From NCBI RefSeq assembly GCF_028649435.1, contig NZ_JAQSIN010000002.1: DNA of 64,000 nucleotides. One strand, given 5' to 3'. Position numbers and translations under genes: made by a program. The DNA is from Curvibacter microcysteis. GTDB lineage: Bacteria; Pseudomonadota; Gammaproteobacteria; Burkholderiales; Burkholderiaceae_C. This document shows, piece by piece, positions 8,538-17,585 of the stretch (its first letter is position 1; each line of letters begins with the position of its first letter). A model generated the notes under the pieces. That model saw only the letters and a list, made by a program, of their open reading frames with translations, searched no databases and was not told where the DNA came from.

Positions 8538-9632
8538 ATGACTTCAAGCGTTGCGAATCGAATGCCCTTGGTGGATGCCCTCAAGGGCCTGGCCTGCGTG
8601 CTCATCGTCAGCCACCATTTGGCCTTTTACGGCCCCATGTCGGATGTGGCCCTGCCTCTGGCGCCTGGCCTGATCTCGTGGCTTTACGACTACGGGCGTT
8701 TTGCGGTTCAGGTTTTCTTGGTGGTGGCGGGCTTTTTGACGGCCGGCCAGTTGTCTCGCTTTGCCCGTTCTGGGCAGCGCATCCCTGTTTTGTCTTTGTT
8801 CTGGCAGCGCTATTTGCGGCTGGCGGTGCCTTATGTGGCGGCCTTGCTGGTCGCCCTTGTGATGGCGGCTGTGCTGCGTCCCTGGTGGCACCATGAGTCC
8901 CTGCCCAGCAAGCCTGATTTTTGGCGGGTGCTCTCGCACGTGTTCATGCTGCATGGCTGGGTGGGGCATGAGTCCCTGTCGGCGGGGGTTTGGTACGTGG
9001 CCATTGACCTGCAGCTCTATGCTTTGGCGGTGCTCGTGTTTTTTGTCGGGCAAAAGCTGGCAGGGCCCCATGAGCCAACGGACTTGGCTGGGCGCGCTCG
9101 TTTGACGGCTTGGGTGGTCAGCTTGACCACGGTGCTGATGTTGGCTTCCTTGTTCTTCTTCAACCGCGACGCGGGATTTGACGTCACAGGGGTCTATTTC
9201 TTCGGCGCTTATGCGCTGGGTTTGATGACCCGTTGGGCCTCGGGTCGGCGTCACCCCTGGGCTTGGCTGACCGCGCTCTGGGCAGTGGCCTGTCTGGCCC
9301 TGATGTTGGAGTTCCGCGAGCGCATTGCGGTGGCCTTGCTCACGTCTGTGGTCTTGGGTTGTGTGCTGCTGCGTGGCGCTTGGGCCTGGTTGAACCACGC
9401 GCTGCTGTCCTGGTTGGGGCGAATCTCCTATTCGGTGTTCCTGATCCACTTTCCGGTTTGCCTGGCTTTCAATGCGGTGTGGGCGCATTTCTTCCCCACC
9501 CAGCCTTGGCTGAATGTCATGGGCATGGTCTTGGCGCTCATGAGCAGTCTGATTTGTGGTCACGCGTTCTATGCGCTGGTGGAAGAGCGCGGGAGCACGC
9601 GCTTGATTGGCTTGTTGGCGGCCCGTCGCTGA
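8538..9632 (+). CDS. Acyltransferase 3 family membrane protein
   Basis: A 364-residue integral membrane protein of the OafA/YrhL-like acyltransferase 3 family. These transfer acyl groups, often acetyl, to surface polysaccharides, lipid A or other envelope sugars. About ten hydrophobic segments are visible. The N-terminal segment has the family pattern VDALKGLACVLIVSHH, whose His is the probable catalytic residue, followed by FAVQVFLVVAGFL. The ATG at 8538 is preferred over a TTG at 8511. The substrate is unknown, and no polysaccharide genes are nearby. A terminator follows. Confidence 0.82.
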   Translation: MTSSVANRMPLVDALKGLACVLIVSHHLAFYGPMSDVALPLAPGLISWLYDYGRFAVQVFLVVAGFLTAGQLSRFARSGQRIPVLSLFWQRYLRLAVPYVAALLVALVMAAVLRPWWHHESLPSKPDFWRVLSHVFMLHGWVGHESLSAGVWYVAIDLQLYALAVLVFFVGQKLAGPHEPTDLAGRARLTAWVVSLTTVLMLASLFFFNRDAGFDVTGVYFFGAYALGLMTRWASGRRHPWAWLTALWAVACLALMLEFRERIAVALLTSVVLGCVLLRGAWAWLNHALLSWLGRISYSVFLIHFPVCLAFNAVWAHFFPTQPWLNVMGMVLALMSSLICGHAFYALVEERGSTRLIGLLAARR

Positions 9633-9685
9633 GTCGGGTTCTGGTGATCTGGGCCGGCGCTTCGGGCGCTCTGGGCCCTCTGAAG

Positions 9686-9717
9686 GCGGATCGCGACGAG
9701 CTGATCCGCTTTTTTTT
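9686..9717 (+). terminator. Intrinsic terminator after the acyltransferase gene
   Basis: A stem of GCGGATC (9686-9692) and GATCCGC (9703-9709) is followed by eight T. It separates the acyltransferase gene from the cytochrome pair. Confidence 0.88.
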
Positions 9718-9804
9718 CGAGCTTCTGCGCCTGTTTCGGCGGGTTCAAGGCGGCTACAGTGGGGTTTTGACGTCCATGAGGCGGGGGTTCAAGTGCGCGA
9801 TCTG

Positions 9805-10548
9805 ATGCGGGTTCGAGTGATGGGCGCGGGCGGCTGGCTGTGGCGATCGTTGGCATTGCTTGGTTTGGCTTTGGTGTCTGTCTCCCAAGTCGGCGCTCAA
9901 GCTGTCATGCCGGCCCCGGACTCCATGGCGGCCCGGGTGTTGGCCTGCACCGCCTGCCATGGCCCTGATGGTCGGGCCACGCCGGATGGCTACTTTCCGC
10001 GTCTGGCGGGCAAGCCCGAGGGCTACCTCTACCACCAGTTGCTCAACATTCGCGATGGGCGCCGCCGCTATCCCCAGATGGCGGGCTTGCTGGAGCACCT
10101 CAGTGATGCCTACCTGCGTGAAATGGCGGGATACTTTGCTCGCTTGGACTTGCCGTACCCGGCGCCGCGACCACCTGTGGTCGATACGGCGACGCTGACC
10201 TTGGGGCGTCGCTTGGTCGAGCAGGGCGATGCCCAGCGTCGGCTGCCGGCCTGTGTTCAGTGCCATGGCGCAGCCATGACGGGCGTGGCGCCGGACATTC
10301 CGGGGCTGCTGGGGCTGCCCAGGGACTACCTGAACAGCCAACTGGGCGCTTGGCAGACGGGGCAGCGCCAAGCGCAGTCGCCTGACTGCATGGCGGCTGT
10401 GGCGCGTTTGCTCAGCCCCGAAGAGGTCAGTGCGGTGACCGCCTGGTTGGCGTCGCAGCCGCTGCCCAAGCCCTCCCATGCGGCGGCTGGATTGCCCAAG
10501 CCGCTGCCCGCTCGCTGTGGCGGGGTGAGCCTGGAGGTCAAACCATGA
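9805..10548 (+). CDS. Diheme cytochrome c, c4-like
   Basis: A 247-residue exported protein. It has a signal peptide (WLWRSLALLGLALVSVS, cleavage near VGAQA) and two class I cytochrome domains with heme sites CTACH (Cys48) and CVQCH (Cys150). The first domain resembles cytochrome c4/c553 proteins (CHGPDGRATPDGYFPRLAGK). It should carry electrons in the periplasm or at the membrane surface. Its ATGA overlap with the next gene means the two cytochromes are translated together. The start could also be the ATG at 9820. Confidence 0.88.
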   Translation: MRVRVMGAGGWLWRSLALLGLALVSVSQVGAQAVMPAPDSMAARVLACTACHGPDGRATPDGYFPRLAGKPEGYLYHQLLNIRDGRRRYPQMAGLLEHLSDAYLREMAGYFARLDLPYPAPRPPVVDTATLTLGRRLVEQGDAQRRLPACVQCHGAAMTGVAPDIPGLLGLPRDYLNSQLGAWQTGQRQAQSPDCMAAVARLLSPEEVSAVTAWLASQPLPKPSHAAAGLPKPLPARCGGVSLEVKP

Positions 10549-11822
10549 AGCGCGCTTTGCATGGCTTGCTGGTGTTGGTGAGTGTCACCCTGGGTTTGGT
10601 GGCTTGGGTCGCCTGGCTCAATGTGCGCGCGGAATTGCCGGTGGATGAGGTGATGCCACCGCCGGCCAGTGCCCAGCTGGTGGCCCAAGGGGCTTACCTG
10701 GCCAAGGTGGGTAATTGCATGGCTTGCCACACGGTGCAAGGTGGGCAGCCCTATGCCGGTGGGCGGGGGATTGAGACCCCCTTCGGTGTGGTTTACAGCT
10801 CCAACCTCACCCCGGACGAGGCCACTGGCCTGGGGCGCTGGTCGCCCAGCCATTTTTGGCGCGCCTTGCACCATGGACGATCGCGCGATGGGCGGCTGCT
10901 GTACCCGGCTTTTCCTTACACCGAGTACACCCGCGTGTCGCGCGCGGACTCGGATGCGCTCTATGCCTATTTGCGCAGCCTGGCGCCGGTGGCCCAGTCC
11001 AACCGTGAGCCTGATCTGGGTTGGCCCTACCGCAGCCAGGCCGCCCTAGCGGTGTGGCGTGCGTTGTATTTCAAGCCGCTGGACTGGGAGGCGCAGCCTG
11101 CGCGGAGCGCGGCCTGGAATCGCGGCGCCTATTTGGTCCAGGGTTTGGGGCATTGTGCGGCCTGTCATACGCCGCGGGACGCTTTGGGCGGTTTGGATGC
11201 TGCGCGGCCTTTGCAGGGGCAGATGTTGCCGGTGCAGCGCTGGTATGCGCCGTCGCTGACCGATCCGGCTGAGGCGGGGGTGATGGGCTGGTCGGCCGAA
11301 GAAGCGGTGCGCTTGCTGCGCGCGGGCGTCAATCAACATGCGGTGGTGACTGGGCCGATGGCGGAGGTGGTGTTTCGCAGCACCCAGCACCTGAGCGACC
11401 CCGATTTGGTCGCGATGGTCACCTACCTGCAGGCCTTGCCGGTGCAGCCGGCGGAGCCGGTGGCGGTCTTGCCCTCTGTGCCGGTTCAGATCAAACGGGG
11501 TGCTCAGCTCTATGGTCAGCACTGCGCCGCCTGCCATGGTGAGCAAGGCGAAGGGGTGTCCGGTGCCTATCCCGCGCTGGCGGGCAACCGGGCGGTGACG
11601 ATGGGGCAGCCGTCCAATCTGATTCGCATGGTCTTGCAAGGCGGCTATGCGCCGGCCACGGAAGGAAATCCGCGCCCGCATGGCATGCCACCGTTCCGCC
11701 ACCAATTGGCGGATGACGAAGTGGCGGCCGTGGTGTCCTACCTGCGGTCGGCCTGGGGGCACCAGGCTGGACCGGTCTCCACGCTGGACTTGGTGCGGGA
11801 CCGGGGCGCTGAATCACGCTGA
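10545..11822 (+). CDS. Triheme cytochrome c (dehydrogenase cytochrome-subunit type)
   Basis: A 425-residue membrane-anchored protein with an N-terminal hydrophobic anchor (residues 5-25). Three heme motifs are seen: CMACH (Cys58), CAACH (Cys204) and CAACH (Cys327). The arrangement, with SSNLTPDEATGLGRW after the first heme, is that of the cytochrome subunit of alcohol, gluconate or aldehyde dehydrogenases, which pass electrons to quinone or an oxidase. No dehydrogenase catalytic subunit lies nearby, so its partner is elsewhere or the pair acts as a stand-alone electron relay. It overlaps the diheme gene by four bases. Confidence 0.88.
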   Translation: MKRALHGLLVLVSVTLGLVAWVAWLNVRAELPVDEVMPPPASAQLVAQGAYLAKVGNCMACHTVQGGQPYAGGRGIETPFGVVYSSNLTPDEATGLGRWSPSHFWRALHHGRSRDGRLLYPAFPYTEYTRVSRADSDALYAYLRSLAPVAQSNREPDLGWPYRSQAALAVWRALYFKPLDWEAQPARSAAWNRGAYLVQGLGHCAACHTPRDALGGLDAARPLQGQMLPVQRWYAPSLTDPAEAGVMGWSAEEAVRLLRAGVNQHAVVTGPMAEVVFRSTQHLSDPDLVAMVTYLQALPVQPAEPVAVLPSVPVQIKRGAQLYGQHCAACHGEQGEGVSGAYPALAGNRAVTMGQPSNLIRMVLQGGYAPATEGNPRPHGMPPFRHQLADDEVAAVVSYLRSAWGHQAGPVSTLDLVRDRGAESR

Positions 11823-11946
11823 GTTCCGCTGAGGGCTGGCTGGTGTGCCCACCCGGGCTGCAGGTCGGTGCCGCTTGACATGGTGATCGGCAGCGGCGGC
11901 AGGGCGGTGTTTGCGATAGGATGCGGCCCTGTCTGGAGGGTGATTC

Positions 11947-12333
11947 ATGTCTGAGTGGTTTGTGGTGTGCCTGTGTGCGGGCTGGTGTGGGGTCTGCAAG
12001 GAGTACCTGCCGGCTTTTGATGCTCTGGCCGCTCGCCACCCTGATGTCGCCTTTCATTGGGTGGACATTGAAGATGATTCGGATGCGATTGGCGATGTCG
12101 ACATCGAAACCTTTCCTACCCTGCTGGTGGCCCATGCTCAGTCGGTGCACCACTTCGGTCCCCTGACCCCGCAGCCCGAGGTCCTGGCTCGAATGTTGGC
12201 TGGTTTTCGGGCTGATGTCGGGCGTCGGTCGGTGGCGACACCTGAGACGCAAGCCTTGTGGGGCGCCGTTCAGGGGGTTTTGGGGCCGCGCAGCCGACGC
12301 TCGGGGGCCGAGCTGTCGAAAACTCAGGCCTAA
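11947..12333 (+). CDS. Thioredoxin-fold protein with CGVC motif
   Basis: A 128-residue cytoplasmic-looking protein without signal peptide. The N-terminal thioredoxin fold begins MSEWFVVCLCAGWCGVC, with redox motif C14-GV-C17 in place of CGPC. A conserved cis-Pro region follows (ETFPTLLV). The C-terminal 35 residues are basic and probably disordered. It may reduce disulphides in unknown partners. A good ribosome site (GGAGG) lies 7-11 bases before the ATG. It sits alone between the cytochromes and the rimP operon promoter. Confidence 0.8.
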   Translation: MSEWFVVCLCAGWCGVCKEYLPAFDALAARHPDVAFHWVDIEDDSDAIGDVDIETFPTLLVAHAQSVHHFGPLTPQPEVLARMLAGFRADVGRRSVATPETQALWGAVQGVLGPRSRRSGAELSKTQA

Positions 12334-12337
12334 ACCT

Positions 12338-12366
12338 TTGCAAATCAACACTTTAGACGTTACAAT
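12338..12366 (+). promoter_or_regulatory. Promoter of the rimP-nusA-infB operon
   Basis: TTGCAA (12338-12343) and TACAAT (12361-12366) are separated by exactly 17 bases, a good sigma-70 match. Transcription would start near 12373, only about 11 bases before the terminator hairpin that follows. Confidence 0.75.
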
Positions 12367-12383
12367 AAGAGCTTCACGACCAA

Positions 12384-12413
12384 ACGGGCGGGTAATTACC
12401 GCCCGTTTTTTTT
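12384..12413 (+). terminator. Leader terminator/attenuator upstream of rimP
   Basis: ACGGGCGG (12384-12391) pairs with CCGCCCGT (12399-12406) around a small loop and is followed by eight T. It is a strong intrinsic terminator placed between the operon promoter and rimP, so transcription of the operon needs read-through. It could also end transcripts of the upstream thioredoxin-like gene. Confidence 0.8.
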
Positions 12414-12420
12414 GGTTCAT

Positions 12421-12441
12421 CGCTTTTGAATAAGCGTTTTT
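12421..12441 (+). terminator. Second, weaker terminator-like hairpin in the rimP leader
   Basis: CGCTT (12421-12425) and AAGCG (12432-12436) form a short stem with a 6-nt loop, followed by five T. It lies only eight bases after the first T run. It is weak on its own and may be part of the same attenuation region. Confidence 0.45.
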
Positions 12442-12509
12442 CGGTGGGAATCACCCAGGCTACAGCCGGCGGTTTTCATCACTTAACAACAGGTTGCATC
12501 CGGATCAAC

Positions 12510-13103
12510 GTGGCGCTACAGCAAACCGTAGAACAAACCGTAACTGGACTGGGTTATGACCTCGTGGAGATCGAGCGCTCCGCTTCGGGCTTGCTGCGCA
12601 TCACCATCGATCTGCCCTGGTCCCCCGAGGCTGCTGGTCAGCCCCCCGTCTATGTGAATGTCGAAGACTGTGAAAAAGTCACGCGACAACTCCAATTCGC
12701 CCTCGAAGTCGAAGACGTCGATTACCGACGCCTCGAAGTCTCCTCGCCCGGACTGGACCGTCCGCTGCGCCATGAGCAAGACTTCATCCGCTTTGCCGGA
12801 GAAATCATCGACATCACCCTGAAGGCCCCCCTGGGCGCCGCAGCCGGTGGCATCGTGAGTGGCAATCGCAAAAAATTTCGCGGCACGCTCGAGCGTGTCG
12901 AAGCCGCTGAGGCCCCGGCCGGCTGGCAAATCGTGTGGCGGGACGAGCCCGCCGTGAAACCTGGTCAGAAAATCAGCAAGAAGCGCGTCCCCGCGCCCTT
13001 GCAGGTGCTGGGTTTCACCTTGGACGAGCTGCGTGATGCCCGTCTGGCACCCATTGTTGACTTCAAGGGGCGAGCTTCTTCTCAGGAAGCTCCCTCGGCT
13101 TGA
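12510..13103 (+). CDS. rimP: Ribosome maturation factor RimP
   Basis: A 197-residue protein needed for maturation of the 30S ribosomal subunit. The N-terminal domain carries LGYDLVEIERSASG and the family core VSSPGLDRPLRHEQDF lies near residue 90. A C-terminal SH3-like domain follows. I chose the GTG at 12510, which gives the family-typical start (M)ALQQTVEQTVTGLGYD; an in-frame ATG at 12426 would sit in the second leader hairpin. It is first in the operon rimP-nusA-infB-rbfA-truB-typA. Confidence 0.93.
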   Translation: MALQQTVEQTVTGLGYDLVEIERSASGLLRITIDLPWSPEAAGQPPVYVNVEDCEKVTRQLQFALEVEDVDYRRLEVSSPGLDRPLRHEQDFIRFAGEIIDITLKAPLGAAAGGIVSGNRKKFRGTLERVEAAEAPAGWQIVWRDEPAVKPGQKISKKRVPAPLQVLGFTLDELRDARLAPIVDFKGRASSQEAPSA

Positions 13104-13172
13104 ACGGGCGCTGCCTCAGCCTCGTGGCTGCAGCAGCCTCATTTGCATCGTTTTGGATAGGAGAGTCGTGAC

Positions 13173-14657
13173 ATGAATCGCGAATTGTTGATGTTGGTCG
13201 AAGCCATCTCGCGCGAAAAGAATGTGGAGCGTGACGTGGTGTTTGGCGCCGTGGAATCCGCGCTGGCCCAAGCCACCAAGAAGCTCTATGAGGGCGAGGT
13301 GGACATTCGTGTCGCGATTGACCGTGACACGGGCGTTTACGAAACCTTCCGCCGCTGGCACGTGGTGCCGGACGAAGCCGGTCTGCAACTGCCCGAGCAA
13401 GAAATCCTGCTGTTCGAAGCCAAGGAACAGATCGCCGACATCGAAGTCGATGAATACATCGAAGAATCGGTGGCTTCGGTGCCCATTGGCCGCATTGGCG
13501 CCATGGCCGCCAAGCAAGTCATCCTGCAAAAGATCCGCGACGCTGAGCGCGAAATGCTGCTCAACGACTTCATGTCGCGTGGCGACAAGATCTTCGTGGG
13601 CACCGTCAAGCGCATGGACAAGGGCGACATCATTGTCGAGTCCGGCCGTGTCGAAGGTCGCCTGCGCCGCAGCGAGATGATCCCCAAGGAAAACCTGCGC
13701 AATGGCGACCGAGTGCGCGCCATGATCATGGAAGTGGACCTCACCCTGCGCGGTGCCCCCATCATCCTGTCGCGTTCGGCCCCCGAGTTCATGATCGAGC
13801 TGTTCCGCCAGGAAGTGCCCGAGATCGAGCAAGGCCTGCTGGAGATCAAGTCCTGCGCCCGTGACTCCGGTTCGCGCGCCAAGATCGCCGTGCTGTCGCA
13901 CGACAAGCGTGTCGACCCAATCGGCACCTGCGTCGGTGTGCGCGGTACCCGCGTCAACGCCGTGACCAACGAGCTCGCTGGCGAGCGCGTGGACATCGTG
14001 CTGTGGAGCGAGGACCCGGCTCAGTTCGTGATTGGTGCGCTGGCTCCGGCCAACGTGCAATCCATTGTGGTGGACGAAGAAAAGCACGCGATGGACGTGG
14101 TGGTGGACGAGGAAAACCTCGCCATTGCCATTGGTCGCGGCGGTCAAAACGTGCGCCTGGCTTCCGACCTGACGGGCTGGAAGATCAACATCATGGACGC
14201 GGCCGAGTCGGCCCAGAAACAAGCCAATGAAACGCAGGCCACGCGCCAGCTGTTCATGGAAAAGCTCGATGTCGACGAAGAAATCGCCGAGATCCTGATT
14301 TCCGAAGGCTTCACCAGCCTCGAAGAAGTGGCCTACGTGCCCATCCAGGAAATGCTGGAAATCGAGAGCTTTGACGAAGACACGGTGAACGAACTCCGTT
14401 CCCGTGCCAAAGATGCATTGCTGACCATGGAAATCGCCCGCGAAGAGAGCGTGGACGATGTGTCCCAAAACTTGCGTGATCTCGAGGGCCTCAGCCCCGA
14501 GTTGATCGCCAAGTTGGCAGCAGGCGGGGTCCATACCCGCGACGAACTGGCGGATCTGGCGGTGGATGAACTCACCGACATCACCGGCCAGACCCCTGAA
14601 GAAGCCACGGCTTTGATCATGAAGGCTCGCGAACATTGGTTCGCGGGTCAAGAGTAA
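13173..14657 (+). CDS. nusA: Transcription termination/antitermination protein NusA
   Basis: A 494-residue RNA polymerase-binding factor that acts in pausing, termination and antitermination. In order: an N-terminal polymerase-binding domain (1-130), an S1 domain (about 135-200), two KH domains (about 230-345, with GRGGQNVRLASDLTGW) and two C-terminal acidic repeats (about 365-490). The full-length two-repeat C-terminus matches the enterobacterial form. A GGAG-containing site precedes the ATG. As NusA promotes intrinsic termination, it may act on the terminator in this operon's own leader. Confidence 0.97.
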   Translation: MNRELLMLVEAISREKNVERDVVFGAVESALAQATKKLYEGEVDIRVAIDRDTGVYETFRRWHVVPDEAGLQLPEQEILLFEAKEQIADIEVDEYIEESVASVPIGRIGAMAAKQVILQKIRDAEREMLLNDFMSRGDKIFVGTVKRMDKGDIIVESGRVEGRLRRSEMIPKENLRNGDRVRAMIMEVDLTLRGAPIILSRSAPEFMIELFRQEVPEIEQGLLEIKSCARDSGSRAKIAVLSHDKRVDPIGTCVGVRGTRVNAVTNELAGERVDIVLWSEDPAQFVIGALAPANVQSIVVDEEKHAMDVVVDEENLAIAIGRGGQNVRLASDLTGWKINIMDAAESAQKQANETQATRQLFMEKLDVDEEIAEILISEGFTSLEEVAYVPIQEMLEIESFDEDTVNELRSRAKDALLTMEIAREESVDDVSQNLRDLEGLSPELIAKLAAGGVHTRDELADLAVDELTDITGQTPEEATALIMKAREHWFAGQE

Positions 14658-14681
14658 TGGTCATGGAGGCACGAATCGAAT

Positions 14682-17555
14682 ATGTCCAGTACCACTGTCG
14701 CCGAGTTCGCTAACGAACTCAAGAAGTCCCCTGAAACCCTGCTTGACCAGTTGAAGTCGGCCGGCGTGCCCAAGCGCGCCTCCTCCGATACCCTGACCGA
14801 TGCCGACAAGCAGATGCTTTTGAGCTACCTGCAAGCCAGCCACGGTACGGCTTCTGCCGACCGCAAGAAGATCACCCTGGTCAAGAAATCGACCAGCGAA
14901 ATCAAACAGGCTGACTCCACGGGCAAGGCCCGCACCATTCAAGTGGAAGTGCGCAAGAAGCGCACCTTCATTCAGCGCGAGGACGAGGTTCGTCCTGAAG
15001 CGGCTGCCCAAGTGGTGGAGCAAGAGCTGCCCCAAACGGTGGAAGAAACCGCTCACAACGCTGACCTGAGCCGCCGCGAAGAAGAAGCGCGTCGTCAGGC
15101 TGAGCAAATTCGCCATCAAGAAGACGAGCTGGCTGAAAAGCGCCGTCAGCGCGAAGAGATCGAACGCCGCGAACGTGAAGCTGAGTCCCGCGCTGCTGCT
15201 TATGCAGCCCAGGAAGAAGCCCGCCGCGCCCAAGCCATGGCCGAAAAGGAAGTCGCCACCAAGGAGCAAGCCGAAGCCGCTGCTGCCGTGCGTGCCGCGG
15301 CTGCCGAAGCCCGTGAAAAGGCTGAAGCCGAATCCCGCGCTCGTGCCCAGGAAGAGGCCACCCGTGCCGCTGACCTGAGCGAGCGCCGCCGCAAGGCCGA
15401 GGCGGAAGCGGCTGCCATCCGCTCCATGATGGCCACGCCCAAGAAGGTGTTGGTCGCCAAGAAGCCTGAAGAGCCGAAGCCCGTGGTCAAGCCGGCGGAC
15501 GCCAAGGCTGGCGTCAAGGGCACGCTGCACAAGCCTGCTGGCACCCCTGGTGCTGGTGGCGCTCCGCGCACGGCAGGTGCTGCTGCACCAGCTGCCCCGG
15601 GCGGCAACAAGGAAGTCAAGTCGGCCAAGCTGTCCTCCAGCTGGGCAGGCGACCCGGCCAAGAAGAAAGAAATCAAGACGCGTGGCGACAGCAGTGGTGG
15701 CGTGGGCCGCAACAGCTGGCGCAGTGGCCCGCGTGGCCGCCGTGGCAACGACCGTGACCAACGTGACGATCACCAGCAACAAGCGCCGGTGGAAGCACGC
15801 GTCATTGAAGTGCACGTGCCTGAAACCATCACCGTGGCCGAACTGGCCCACAAGATGGCTGTCAAGGCCTCTGAGGTCATCAAGCACCTGATGAAGCTGG
15901 GTCAGATGGTCACCATCAACCAGCCGCTGGACCAAGACACCGCGATGATCGTCGTGGAAGAAATGGGCCACAAGGCCATCGTGGCCGCGCTGGACGATCC
16001 GGAAGCCTTCACCGACGACGACGTCGGCGCACAGGATGCGGAGCAACTGCCGCGCGCACCGGTGGTGACCGTCATGGGTCACGTCGACCACGGCAAGACC
16101 TCGCTGCTGGACTACATCCGTCGCACCAAGGTGGCGTCGGGCGAAGCCGGCGGGATCACGCAGCACATTGGTGCCTACCACGTGGAAACCCCGCGCGGCA
16201 TGATTTCCTTCCTGGACACCCCGGGTCACGAGGCCTTCACGGCCATGCGTGCCCGTGGCGCTCAAGCCACCGACATCGTCATCCTGGTGGTGGCGGCGGA
16301 CGACGGCGTGATGCCGCAGACCAAGGAAGCCATCAAGCACGCGAAAGCGGCTGGTGTGCCCATCGTGGTTGCGATCAACAAGATCGACAAGCCTGATGCC
16401 AACCTGGAGCGCGTGAAGAGCGAGCTGGTGGCTGAAGAAGTGGTGCCTGAAGAGTTCGGTGGCGATTCGCCCTTCGTGTCCGTGTCGGCCAAGACCGGCC
16501 AGGGCGTGGACGACCTGCTCGAACAAGTGCTGCTGCAAGCCGAAGTGCTGGAACTCAAGGCCTCGGTTGACTCCAACGCCAAGGGCCTGGTGATCGAAGC
16601 CAAGCTGGACAAGGGCCGCGGCCCGGTGGCCACGGTGCTGGTTCAGTCCGGTACCCTGAAGACTGGCGACGTGGTGCTGGCTGGCCAGACCTACGGTCGC
16701 GTGCGTGCCATGCTCGACGAGAGCGCCCGCAGCATCAAGACCGCTGGCCCGTCGATCCCGGTGGAAATCCAGGGTCTGACCGAAGTGCCGCAAGCCGGTG
16801 ATGAGTTCATGGTGCTGACCGACGAGCGTCGTGCCCGTGAAATCGCCACCTACCGCGCTGGCAAGTTCCGCAACACCAAGCTGGCCAAGCAACAAGCCGC
16901 CAAGCTGGAAAACATGTTCTCCGACATGACGGCGGGCGAGGTCAAGACCCTGCCCATCATCATCAAGGCCGACGTGCAAGGTTCGCAAGAAGCCCTGGCT
17001 TCTTCGCTGCTCAAGCTGTCCACCGACGAAGTCAAGGTGCAACTGGTTTACGCCGCTGTGGGCGCGATCAGCGAATCCGACATCAACCTGGCCATCGCTT
17101 CGAAGGCCATCGTGATCGGCTTCAACGTGCGTGCTGATGCTGGTGCTCGCAAGACCGCTGAAGGCAACTCGGTCGACATCCACTACTACAACATCATTTA
17201 CGACGCCGTCGATGAGTTGAAGGCAGCGATGTCGGGCATGTTGACCCCGGACAAGAAGGAAGAAGTCATCGGTACGGCCGAAATCCGCACCGTGTTCGTC
17301 GCCTCCAAGATCGGTACTGTGGCTGGCTGTATGGTCACCTCGGGCATGGTCAACCGGGCTGCACGCTTCCGCCTGCTGCGCGACAACGTGGTCATCTACA
17401 CCGGCGAGCTTGAGTCCCTCAAGCGCGTCAAGGACGATGTGCGCGAAGTCAAGGAAGGCTTCGAGTGCGGTATCAAGCTCAAGAACTACAACGACATCTC
17501 CGTGGGCGACCAACTGGAGTTCTTCGAAATCAAGGAAATCGCCCGTACGCTGTAA
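14682..17555 (+). CDS. infB: Translation initiation factor IF-2
   Basis: A 957-residue GTPase that delivers fMet-tRNA to the 30S subunit. The N-terminal IF2 domain (1-55) is followed by a long Glu/Arg/Ala-rich charged region (about 100-245) and a Gly/Ala/Lys-rich linker. A second IF2_N motif lies at about 380. The G domain starts near 465 with GHVDHGKTS, then DTPGHEAF and NKIDKPD, followed by domains II-IV. It starts 24 bases after nusA. IF-2 and NusA are co-expressed this way in most proteobacteria. Confidence 0.97.
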   Translation: MSSTTVAEFANELKKSPETLLDQLKSAGVPKRASSDTLTDADKQMLLSYLQASHGTASADRKKITLVKKSTSEIKQADSTGKARTIQVEVRKKRTFIQREDEVRPEAAAQVVEQELPQTVEETAHNADLSRREEEARRQAEQIRHQEDELAEKRRQREEIERREREAESRAAAYAAQEEARRAQAMAEKEVATKEQAEAAAAVRAAAAEAREKAEAESRARAQEEATRAADLSERRRKAEAEAAAIRSMMATPKKVLVAKKPEEPKPVVKPADAKAGVKGTLHKPAGTPGAGGAPRTAGAAAPAAPGGNKEVKSAKLSSSWAGDPAKKKEIKTRGDSSGGVGRNSWRSGPRGRRGNDRDQRDDHQQQAPVEARVIEVHVPETITVAELAHKMAVKASEVIKHLMKLGQMVTINQPLDQDTAMIVVEEMGHKAIVAALDDPEAFTDDDVGAQDAEQLPRAPVVTVMGHVDHGKTSLLDYIRRTKVASGEAGGITQHIGAYHVETPRGMISFLDTPGHEAFTAMRARGAQATDIVILVVAADDGVMPQTKEAIKHAKAAGVPIVVAINKIDKPDANLERVKSELVAEEVVPEEFGGDSPFVSVSAKTGQGVDDLLEQVLLQAEVLELKASVDSNAKGLVIEAKLDKGRGPVATVLVQSGTLKTGDVVLAGQTYGRVRAMLDESARSIKTAGPSIPVEIQGLTEVPQAGDEFMVLTDERRAREIATYRAGKFRNTKLAKQQAAKLENMFSDMTAGEVKTLPIIIKADVQGSQEALASSLLKLSTDEVKVQLVYAAVGAISESDINLAIASKAIVIGFNVRADAGARKTAEGNSVDIHYYNIIYDAVDELKAAMSGMLTPDKKEEVIGTAEIRTVFVASKIGTVAGCMVTSGMVNRAARFRLLRDNVVIYTGELESLKRVKDDVREVKEGFECGIKLKNYNDISVGDQLEFFEIKEIARTL

Positions 17556-17585
17556 GCGCACGGAACGAACTCCGCGAAAGACAAG

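Noticed and set aside
12426..12509. An upstream ATG for rimP at 12426
   Set aside because: It would lie inside the second leader hairpin and add 28 residues not seen in RimP; the GTG at 12510 gives the family start.
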